DNA from: Hymenobacter negativus
Lineage (GTDB): Bacteria > Bacteroidota > Bacteroidia > Cytophagales > Hymenobacteraceae
Length of the DNA: 64,000 nt
Assembly (NCBI RefSeq): GCF_017571495.1
Contig: NZ_JAGETZ010000011.1
Coordinates: 1 to 64,000, forward strand
Reading direction: 5' to 3'
In this document: positions 25,716 through 32,555 of the stretch, in pieces
Layout of the letters: each line of letters begins with the position of its first letter
Position numbering within the stretch: the first letter of the stretch is position 1
Notes under the pieces: model-generated
The model's input: the letters and a program-made list of their open reading frames with translations, nothing else
Databases searched by the model: none
Told to the model about the DNA's origin: nothing
Made by a program: the position numbers and the translations under genes

Positions 25716-26795
25716 GTGCTCACAACTCCCGCCCCGCCCGCCACGCTGCTTATTCAAACCGCTTTCATCGGCGACGTGATTCTGATGACGGCGCTCCTTG
25801 AATACCTCCACCAGACCGAGCCTGCTACGCCTGTAGATGTGCTAGTGCGGCGCGGCAACGAAGGCCTCCTAGCCGGCCATCCCCACGTGCGCAGCATCCT
25901 GATTTGGGACAAAAAGTACCGCAAATACGCCGCTCTTTGGGATTTGCTGGGCCAGATTCGAGCCGCGAAGTACGGCCGGGTGGTGACCTTGCAGCGCTTT
26001 GCCAGCACGGGTTTCCTTACGGCTTTTTCAAAAGCCAAAGAGCGCATCGGCTTCGCTAAAAATCCTCTAAGCCGGTTCTTTACCCGCCGAGTGCCGCACC
26101 AAATTGGCAATGGCGTGCACGAGGTGACCCGCAACCTGCGGCTGCTCAACGAGGAGTTGGGAATGAGGAATGAGCAATTGCGCACGGATAATAATTCTTC
26201 ATTCCTGATTCCTGATTCTTCGTCGAATAAGGCGCCATTATACTTGCCCCGGCTGTACCCTTCGGCTGCTGATGAGGCAGCTGTGGCGCCCTACGCCGAG
26301 AGTGGGCCGTACATCTGCATTGCGCCTACATCGGTCTGGTTTACCAAGCAATATCCGGAAGCGAAGTGGCTGGAATTGCTGGCGGCGCTGCCTCAGCACG
26401 TGGCGGTATACCTGTTGGGCGGCCCACCCGATGTGGCTGCCTGCGAGCGATTGGCCGCTGCCAGTGGCCGAACCAATGTGGTGAGCATTGCCGGCAAAAT
26501 AGGCTTGTTGGCCTCTGCTGCCCTCATGCGCGGGGCGATAATGAATTACGTGAACGACTCGGCCCCCATGCATCTGTGCTCGGCCGTAGGGGCACCCGTG
26601 ACGGCTATTTTCTGTAGCACGGTGCCGGCGTTTGGGTTCGGGCCGCTGGCGCCGGTTTCCTTCGTGGTCGAAACTCGGGAGCCGTTGGCGTGCAAGCCTT
26701 GCGGGCTGCACGGGCACGGAGCTTGTCCATTGGGGCACTTTCGCTGTGCATACGGCATTGAGCTGGGACAATTACTGGAATCAGTGAGCAGTTAG
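25716..26795 (+). CDS. Glycosyltransferase family 9 (heptosyltransferase-like) with an in-frame repeat
   Basis: 359 residues from a GTG. The N-terminal Rossmann half starts LLIQTAFIGDVILMTALLEYL. The C-terminal half has CIAPTSVWFTKQYPEAKW, VYLLGGPPDV, and NDSAPMHLCSAVGAPVTAIF, the family 9 acceptor/donor motifs. It ends with a Cys-rich CKPCGLHGHGACPLGHFRC. It should add a sugar, typically heptose, to lipopolysaccharide core in the cytoplasm. Residues 148-170 (from EELGMRNEQ to PDSSSN) are low complexity and coded by a 7-bp-periodic palindromic repeat lying between the two Rossmann halves. The stop codon is also inside another repeat. Confidence 0.88.
   Translation: MLTTPAPPATLLIQTAFIGDVILMTALLEYLHQTEPATPVDVLVRRGNEGLLAGHPHVRSILIWDKKYRKYAALWDLLGQIRAAKYGRVVTLQRFASTGFLTAFSKAKERIGFAKNPLSRFFTRRVPHQIGNGVHEVTRNLRLLNEELGMRNEQLRTDNNSSFLIPDSSSNKAPLYLPRLYPSAADEAAVAPYAESGPYICIAPTSVWFTKQYPEAKWLELLAALPQHVAVYLLGGPPDVAACERLAAASGRTNVVSIAGKIGLLASAALMRGAIMNYVNDSAPMHLCSAVGAPVTAIFCSTVPAFGFGPLAPVSFVVETREPLACKPCGLHGHGACPLGHFRCAYGIELGQLLESVSS
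26160..26212. repeat. In-gene palindromic 7-bp repeat element (GGAATGA type)
   Basis: The left arm 26160-26173 (GGAATGAGGAATGA) pairs with 26199-26212 at 13 of 14 positions. Flanking bases continue the heptamer pattern (GAATCAG, GAATCAG, GAATGAA on the opposite strand). It keeps the reading frame of the glycosyltransferase. Confidence 0.75.
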
Positions 26796-26859
26796 CAGCG
26801 AGTAGTTACCAGTGCAAGAAGTTATGCCTTGCCAACTGTTCACTGCTAATTGCTCACTG
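26782..26859. repeat. Hairpin of degenerate 7-bp repeats (AGTTAGC type)
   Basis: The left arm 26782-26807 reads AGTGAGC, AGTTAGC, AGCGAGT, AGTT. The right arm 26834-26859 is its complement at 22 or more of 26 positions. The glycosyltransferase stop codon (26793-26795) lies in the left arm, and the M16 peptidase promoter begins just after the right arm. Confidence 0.8.
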
Positions 26860-26866
26860 CCTTCTG

Positions 26867-26874
26867 TACCTTTG
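26867..26874 (+). promoter_or_regulatory. -7 element (TACCTTTG) for the M16 peptidase
   Basis: TACCTTTG fits TAnnTTTG and ends 7 bases before the ATG at 26882, so the leader would be only a few bases long. Confidence 0.55.
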
Positions 26875-26881
26875 TAGACTT

Positions 26882-28120
26882 ATGCTTGATTATCACATTC
26901 ACGAATATCCTAATGGTATCCGCCTCTTACACAAGCAGGTACTCCACACTAAAATAGCGCATTGCGGATTTTTGCTCGACATTGGCTCGCGCGATGAGGC
27001 TCCGCACCAACAAGGGCTGGCGCACTTCTGGGAGCACATGGCTTTCAAAGGGACCGAAAAGCGCAAGTCGTTCCACATTCTCAACCGCCTCGAAACGGTA
27101 GGCGGTGAGCTGAACGCCTACACCACCAAGGAAAAAATCTGTTTCTACGCCGCATTGCTCAGCACCCACTTCGAGCGGGCGTTTGAGCTGCTGACTGACT
27201 TGACGTTCAACTCCGTGTTTCCCGGCCGCGAGGTAGAGAAGGAGCGGGGCGTGATTCTGGAGGAAATGAGCATGTACCAGGATGCGCCGGAAGACGCCAT
27301 CATCGACGATTTCGATACCGTCGTGTTTGGTGAGCATCCATTGGGCGTTAACATTCTGGGTACCCGCGAAAGCGTGAGCCGCTTCCAAACAGCCGATTTT
27401 CACGCCTTTTTGCAGGAGCAGATGCGAACCGACCGGCTAGTATTCAGCTCGGTGAGCAACCTGCCTTTTGAGGCGGTGAAGAAGCTGGCGGATAAATTCC
27501 TGGCCCCGCTGCCGGCGAAATTGGGCCCGCGCACACGCCGACCGGTGGGCAGTTACCAGCGCAAAATGCAGGTCGAGACCCGGCCCATTACCCAGGCGCA
27601 CTGCTTGGTAGGCGGCCCGGCCTACTCGCTGAACGACCCACGGCGCATCCCATTCTTCATGCTGAATAACATCCTCGGTGGTCCCGGCATGAACTCTCGG
27701 CTCAACCTGGCAGTACGTGAAAAATATGGCCTCGTGTACACCATCGATAGCACGTACTCGCCCTACACCGACACCGGGTTGTTCGGCATCTACTTTGGCA
27801 CCGAGGGCAAGCAGCTCAACCGCACGGTGGGCCTGGTTCAGAAGGAGCTTAAGCTGCTGCGCGAAAAAGAGCTAACCACCAACCAGCTGCATATCGCTAA
27901 GCACCAGCTAATGGGCCAATTGGCCATGAGCGAGGAAAGCAACGGCGGCTTGATGCAGCTACTGGGCAAAAGCACGCTGGACTTGGGCCGTGTAGAACCG
28001 TTGAGCGAGATTTTCTCGAAAATCGAAAAGGTTTCGGCTACCGAATTGCGCGAGATGGCCAATGAAGTGCTGACCGAGGAGCACCTGAGCGTGCTACAAT
28101 ACGTGCCGGAAGGAAAGTAA
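26882..28120 (+). CDS. M16-family zinc metallopeptidase
   Basis: 412 residues. The inverted zinc motif H48-F-W-E51-H52 lies in AHFWEHMAFKGTEKR. E128 in ERGVILEEMSM, 76 residues on, is the third ligand. A C-terminal half with VGGPAYSLNDP and NSRLNLAVREKYGLVYTIDS (the R/Y substrate-binding pair) completes the fold of the single-chain processing-peptidase type. There is no signal peptide, so it acts in the cytoplasm or is exported without one. It likely degrades peptides or processes small proteins. Its stop codon overlaps the start of the SRA-domain gene by one base, so the two are coupled. Confidence 0.92.
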   Translation: MLDYHIHEYPNGIRLLHKQVLHTKIAHCGFLLDIGSRDEAPHQQGLAHFWEHMAFKGTEKRKSFHILNRLETVGGELNAYTTKEKICFYAALLSTHFERAFELLTDLTFNSVFPGREVEKERGVILEEMSMYQDAPEDAIIDDFDTVVFGEHPLGVNILGTRESVSRFQTADFHAFLQEQMRTDRLVFSSVSNLPFEAVKKLADKFLAPLPAKLGPRTRRPVGSYQRKMQVETRPITQAHCLVGGPAYSLNDPRRIPFFMLNNILGGPGMNSRLNLAVREKYGLVYTIDSTYSPYTDTGLFGIYFGTEGKQLNRTVGLVQKELKLLREKELTTNQLHIAKHQLMGQLAMSEESNGGLMQLLGKSTLDLGRVEPLSEIFSKIEKVSATELREMANEVLTEEHLSVLQYVPEGK

Positions 28121-28572
28121 TGAGCCAACCGGTGTTCGGGCACGTCGGGACTTACCGGCCGGGCGACACATTTCGGAACCGCATCGATTTGGCCCTAAGT
28201 GGTGTGCACCGGCCACGCCGGGCGGGCGTGTGCGGCACCCAGTACCTTGGGGCCGAGAGCGTTGTGCTGGCCGGCCAGTACGAAGACGATGAGTTTGGGG
28301 AAGAGGAAATCCATTATTCCGGCAACGGTGGGCGCGACCCGAAATCTGGTCGACAAGTCACTGACCAAGTGGCGACTGGTACCAACCTTGCCCTGTTGCG
28401 AAGTGCAGAAACCAAGCAGCCGGTGCGGGTGCTGCGCAAAGTACCAGCCGAGGACGGTGGGCCAGATGTGTACCGCTACGAGGGATTATATTCCGTAGTC
28501 GGCTCCAGCTTTGGACCTGGGAAATCGGGTTTTCAGGTGTATGTATTTCGACTCCGGCCTATCGGATTTTAG
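28120..28572 (+). CDS. Free-standing SRA (SAD/YDG) domain protein
   Basis: 150 residues, almost entirely one SRA domain. FGHVGTYRPGDTF, SGVHRPRRAGVCGT, GAESVVLAGQYEDDEFGEEE, YSGNGGRDPKSGRQVTDQ, GTNLALL, PVRVLRK, YRYEGLYSVV and GKSGFQVYVFRLR match the order of motifs in UHRF1-like and bacterial SRA domains. SRA domains flip out and read 5-methylcytosine or 5-hydroxymethylcytosine. Many bacterial forms carry a C-terminal HNH nuclease and cut modified DNA. Here the protein ends right after the domain, with no nuclease. It is translationally coupled to an M16 peptidase. It may act as a reader of modified DNA or as part of a restriction system whose nuclease lies elsewhere. Confidence 0.85.
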   Translation: MSQPVFGHVGTYRPGDTFRNRIDLALSGVHRPRRAGVCGTQYLGAESVVLAGQYEDDEFGEEEIHYSGNGGRDPKSGRQVTDQVATGTNLALLRSAETKQPVRVLRKVPAEDGGPDVYRYEGLYSVVGSSFGPGKSGFQVYVFRLRPIGF

Positions 28573-28592
28573 CCCGCAGAGGGCGTAAAGGG

Positions 28593-28638
28593 GCCCGCAG
28601 GAGGTTGCGCAGAACGGTCTGCGCAACCTCCTGCGGGC
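28593..28638. repeat. Perfect 21-bp hairpin
   Basis: Arms 28593-28613 (GCCCGCAGGAGGTTGCGCAGA) and 28618-28638 are exact complements with a 4-base loop. There is no T tract. It lies between the SRA gene and the methyltransferase gene, ending 17 bases before the latter. Confidence 0.88.
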
Positions 28639-28655
28639 TAAATCTATGTAGAATA

Positions 28656-29300
28656 ATGAACGACCCCATCGAAACCTACGCGGCGCTGCACACCGCTCCC
28701 GAGCCGCCGCTGCTGGCCCAGCTAACCCGCGAAACACACTTGCAACTGCTGATGCCACGCATGAGCAGCGGCCACGCCCAAGGCCGACTGTTGAGCATGC
28801 TGAGCCATCTGATACGACCCCGACGCATCCTGGAAATCGGTACGTTTTGCGGATACGCCACGCTGTGCATGGCCGAGGGACTCGCCGATAACGGGCTGAT
28901 TCATACTATTGAAATAGACCCGGAAAAGGAGTCGCGCATTCGGCGCTACGTGGCGGCAGCGGGCCTGACGGAACGGGTGCAGCTATATATCGGTGCGGCG
29001 CTCGATGTTTTGCCCGGCCTGGTCGATGAAGTGTGGGATTTGGTCTTTATTGATGCCGACAAGCGGAGCAACGACGCGTACTTTGAAGCTGTCATTGAAC
29101 AGGTGCGGCCAGGCGGGTTGCTTATCGTCGACAACGTGCTGTGGGGCAATAAGGTACTGCCGGCCCACGAGGTGAAAGCCAGCGATAAGGATACGCCGTT
29201 GGTACGCGCCTTCAACGACAAAATAGCCCGGGATTCGCGCGTGGAGCCTGTTTTCTTGCCCTTACGGGATGGGCTGTTGCTCCTGCGCAAGAAAATATAG
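28656..29300 (+). CDS. Class I SAM-dependent O-methyltransferase (caffeoyl-CoA / catechol type)
   Basis: 214 residues from the ATG at 28656; the longer reading runs into the upstream hairpin. The SAM-binding motif ILEIGTFCGYATLCMA, HTIEIDPEKE, then WDLVFIDADKRSNDAYFE with the metal-binding Asp, and LLIVDNVLWGNKVL identify the cation-dependent O-methyltransferase family. It would methylate a catechol-like small molecule in the cytoplasm; the natural substrate in Bacteroidota is unknown. The C-terminal FLPLRDGLLLLRKK is the usual end. It is probably transcribed alone or with the two genes before it. Confidence 0.92.
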   Translation: MNDPIETYAALHTAPEPPLLAQLTRETHLQLLMPRMSSGHAQGRLLSMLSHLIRPRRILEIGTFCGYATLCMAEGLADNGLIHTIEIDPEKESRIRRYVAAAGLTERVQLYIGAALDVLPGLVDEVWDLVFIDADKRSNDAYFEAVIEQVRPGGLLIVDNVLWGNKVLPAHEVKASDKDTPLVRAFNDKIARDSRVEPVFLPLRDGLLLLRKKI

Positions 29301-29384
29301 ACTGCACAATCGATTGTCCTCCGAAAAAACCTTGCCGGGCCGAATGCCGTCAAATGCCTTCCTGAGAGTTTCCCGTCATATTCT

Positions 29385-32285
29385 ATGCGAAATTTTACCC
29401 TGCTCTTTTTTCTGCTTCTGGGGCTGACTGCGGCCCATGCCCAGGCACCAACCACGGTAAGTGGCCGCGTGACCGACGGCAAGGACCAGTCGGCGCTGAT
29501 TGGGGCCAACGTGCTGCTCATTCACCTGCCCGACTCGGTGAAGCGCGGCACGGCCGTGGACACCGATGGCAAATTTCAGTTCGATAACGTGGCGGCGGGG
29601 CGCTACGTGCTTGATGCTTCTTTCGTGGGCTACCAAAAGCTGAGCCAGCCCGTAACTGTGGCCAGTACACCCGTACAGGTGGGCACACTGGCGCTGCAAA
29701 CGGGTGGCGTGCAGTTAAAAGGAGTAGTGGTGACCGGCCAGGCTGCCCAAAGTGTGCAGAAAGGTGATACCACGCAGTATAACGCCCGTGCCTTTAAAAC
29801 CAACCCCGACGCCACTACCGGCGACCTCATTGAAAAGATGCCCGGCGTGAGTCGCGGAGCCGATGGCAAAGTGCAGGCCCAAGGCGAAAACGTGGCCCAG
29901 GTGCTGGTGGACGGCAAACCTTTCTTCGGCACCGACCCCGACGCTGTGCTCAAAAACCTGCCCGCCGAAATGGTGGACAAAGTGGAGGTATTTGACCAGC
30001 GCAGTGAGCAGAGCCGCTTTTCGGGGTTCGATGATGGCAACACGACGAAGACCATCAACATCGTGACCAAGATTGAATTCCGCAACGGCACCTTTGGGCG
30101 CGTGCTGGCCGGAGCGGGCCCGGAGCGCTACAAAGCCAGTGCCAACGTGAATAAGTTTCGGGGAGCAGAGCGCATGTCGGTATTGGCGCAGAGCAACAAC
30201 GTGAACGAGCAGAACTTTGGTACCGAGGACCTGCTGGGCGTGGTGGGCAATTCCAACCAGGGTGGTGGGGGCCGTGGCGGGCAGCGTGGCGGTGGGGGAG
30301 GCGGCAACGGCGGCAATGCCGGCGACTTTCTGGTGAACCAGAGCGGCGGCATTTCTAAAACCAACGCGGTGGGCCTGAACTACTCCAATACCTGGAACAA
30401 GAAAACGGAAATGTCGGGCAGCTACTTCTTCAATCGCGCCGATAACACCATCAACAGCAGCGTGCAGCGCTACTATGTGGACACAGCCAATACGCGCTTC
30501 AACCAGACCGGCAACACCAGCAGCCTCAACACCAACCACCGCTTCAACATGCGGCTGGAGCACAAGATTGACACGGCCAATTCCATCTTGTTTCGGCCCC
30601 GTTTCAGCTACCAGCTGAACGATGCAGCAAGCAATGTATTTGGGGTAACAAGCCGCGGCGGCCTGGAGCAGAGCAACATTACGAGTAAGTACGGCTCGGG
30701 CAACAACGGCCTGAACACGGGCGGCGACGTGCTATTGCGTCACCGCTTCGTGAAGCCCGGCCGCACGGCCAGCCTGAGCATTGGCGGCACCTACAGCCAG
30801 CGCAAGAGCAACACGACGCTTCGCACTGTTGATACAGGCTCGGCCCTTAACAACCTCGACCAGGCCAGCAACCTGAACCAGAACGGCGGCAACATCAACG
30901 CCAACCTAGCCCTCACCGAGGCCATCAGCAAGCAGGACCAACTGCAGGGCAACTATGCCATCAGCTACGCACCCAACAACTCAAACAAGTACACCTACGA
31001 CGTGCTCACGGGCGATACCCGCGAGCTGAACGAAGGCCTCAGCAACGTGTTCGACAATTACTACTTTAACCAGTCGGGCGGGATTACCTACCGGCACGTC
31101 ACGCAGAAGTTTCAGGGCAGCGTGGGGGTGGCTGGTCAGTATTCGGAGCTGTACAGCGACGCGCAGTACCCGCGGCCCCAGATTGGGCGCTACTACTTCG
31201 TAAACGTGCTGCCCAATGCCAACGCCAGTTACCGCTTCACGCGCCAGAAAAACCTGCGCCTGAACTACCGCACCAATACCAACGCGCCCAGCGTGAGCCA
31301 GCTGCAGGCCGTGGTGAATAATTCTAACCCCCTGCAGCTCACCATTGGTAATCCCACGCTACGGCAGGAATTCCAGCATTCGCTCAACATCCGCTACTCC
31401 GCCTCCAATCCCGAAGTGTCGAGCAATTTCTTCGCCCTGTTGTCGGGCTCTTTCACCCAGAACCCCATTTCTAACCGCACCATTGTAGCCGCGCGCGAGA
31501 CCACTGTGACGCCCGAAGGAGCCCCCGATGTGGTGGTACCAGCCGGGGGCCAGCTCACTCAGCCGACTAACCTGAGCCAGCAATACTCGGTGCGCTCGCT
31601 GGCCAGCTACGGCCAGCCCATCAAGGCCATCAAAACCAACGTGAACCTGAGCGCCAACGCCAACTTCACCCAGACCCCCGGCCTAGTAAACGGCGGCCTG
31701 AACTACGCCCGGGTGCCCTCGTTCGGGGCCGGCCTCACGCTGAGCTCCAACATCAGCGCCAACCTGGATTTCACGGCTTCGACCACCTCGAATAAGAACT
31801 TCGTTATCAATACCCTGCAAACAAAGCTAAACACCGACTACTTCTCGCAGGTAACCCGGGTACGACTGAACTGGATTGTGGGCCCTGGTATCAATATTGC
31901 TACCGACCTCGTGCACCAGGCCTACTCGGGGCTCTCGGCCGGCTACAACCAGCAATACGCCCTGTGGAATGCCAGCATCGGCAAGAAGCTGTTTCCCGGC
32001 CAGCGTGGCGAAGTCAAAGTCTACGCATTCGACTTGCTGGGCCAAAACCGCAGTATCTCGCGCAACGTGACTGATGCCTATTACGAGGACGTGCAAACGA
32101 CTATTCTGCAACGCTACTTCATGCTGATGTTTACTTATAACATTCGCAGCGGCAATGTGATAGCGCCCACGCAAGGCGAAGGTGGCGGTGGTGGCCGTGA
32201 AGGCCGTGGTGGCTTCAACCGGCCCGATGGCGGCGGTCCTGGTGGTCCGCCCCCCAGCGGTGGGGGAGGCGGCGGCCCGCGGTAA
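29385..32285 (+). CDS. Large outer-membrane beta-barrel receptor (TonB-receptor-like, OMP family 3)
   Basis: 966 residues. Signal peptide (MRNFTLLFFLLLGLTAAHA), carboxypeptidase-regulatory domain at about 22-105 (VSGRVTDGKDQSALIGANVLL), plug domain at about 110-225 (DLIEKMPGVSRGADGKVQAQG, DKVEVFDQRSEQSRFSGFDDG), and a barrel to the end. A Gly-rich loop lies near residues 288-312 and a Gly/Pro/Arg-rich tail follows residue 925. It is the outer-membrane beta-barrel type with CarboxypepD_reg-like and plug domains, not paired with a SusD gene. It may import or export an unknown ligand, possibly with TonB. The gene is single. Confidence 0.88.
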   Translation: MRNFTLLFFLLLGLTAAHAQAPTTVSGRVTDGKDQSALIGANVLLIHLPDSVKRGTAVDTDGKFQFDNVAAGRYVLDASFVGYQKLSQPVTVASTPVQVGTLALQTGGVQLKGVVVTGQAAQSVQKGDTTQYNARAFKTNPDATTGDLIEKMPGVSRGADGKVQAQGENVAQVLVDGKPFFGTDPDAVLKNLPAEMVDKVEVFDQRSEQSRFSGFDDGNTTKTINIVTKIEFRNGTFGRVLAGAGPERYKASANVNKFRGAERMSVLAQSNNVNEQNFGTEDLLGVVGNSNQGGGGRGGQRGGGGGGNGGNAGDFLVNQSGGISKTNAVGLNYSNTWNKKTEMSGSYFFNRADNTINSSVQRYYVDTANTRFNQTGNTSSLNTNHRFNMRLEHKIDTANSILFRPRFSYQLNDAASNVFGVTSRGGLEQSNITSKYGSGNNGLNTGGDVLLRHRFVKPGRTASLSIGGTYSQRKSNTTLRTVDTGSALNNLDQASNLNQNGGNINANLALTEAISKQDQLQGNYAISYAPNNSNKYTYDVLTGDTRELNEGLSNVFDNYYFNQSGGITYRHVTQKFQGSVGVAGQYSELYSDAQYPRPQIGRYYFVNVLPNANASYRFTRQKNLRLNYRTNTNAPSVSQLQAVVNNSNPLQLTIGNPTLRQEFQHSLNIRYSASNPEVSSNFFALLSGSFTQNPISNRTIVAARETTVTPEGAPDVVVPAGGQLTQPTNLSQQYSVRSLASYGQPIKAIKTNVNLSANANFTQTPGLVNGGLNYARVPSFGAGLTLSSNISANLDFTASTTSNKNFVINTLQTKLNTDYFSQVTRVRLNWIVGPGINIATDLVHQAYSGLSAGYNQQYALWNASIGKKLFPGQRGEVKVYAFDLLGQNRSISRNVTDAYYEDVQTTILQRYFMLMFTYNIRSGNVIAPTQGEGGGGGREGRGGFNRPDGGGPGGPPPSGGGGGGPR

Positions 32286-32555
32286 GGCTGCATTAAACAG
32301 CAGATTAACATGCAGCACGCAGCAAGCTGAAGGCCGGCATAGCGAGGTAGTCCACGCATTTTGTCATGCTCCGTCTCCTTAGGCTTTGCGCTTTGGGAGA
32401 ACGGTGTCGGGGGTGAGTTTTTGCCATCAGGTGGAGTAAACGAGTTGCTTCGCGGCACTCTGCTTGAAGGCTTGGCAACGCTCCGGCGCGGTTTTTTTGC
32501 GCAAAAATCAGGTTCTTTGTAGCTTCCGGGTCAAAAGCAGGCCCTTGTGTAGCTT

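Noticed and set aside
29715..30563. Minus-strand open frame (282 codons) inside the outer-membrane receptor gene
   Set aside because: Shadow frame of the Gly/Asn-rich receptor; no conserved motif.
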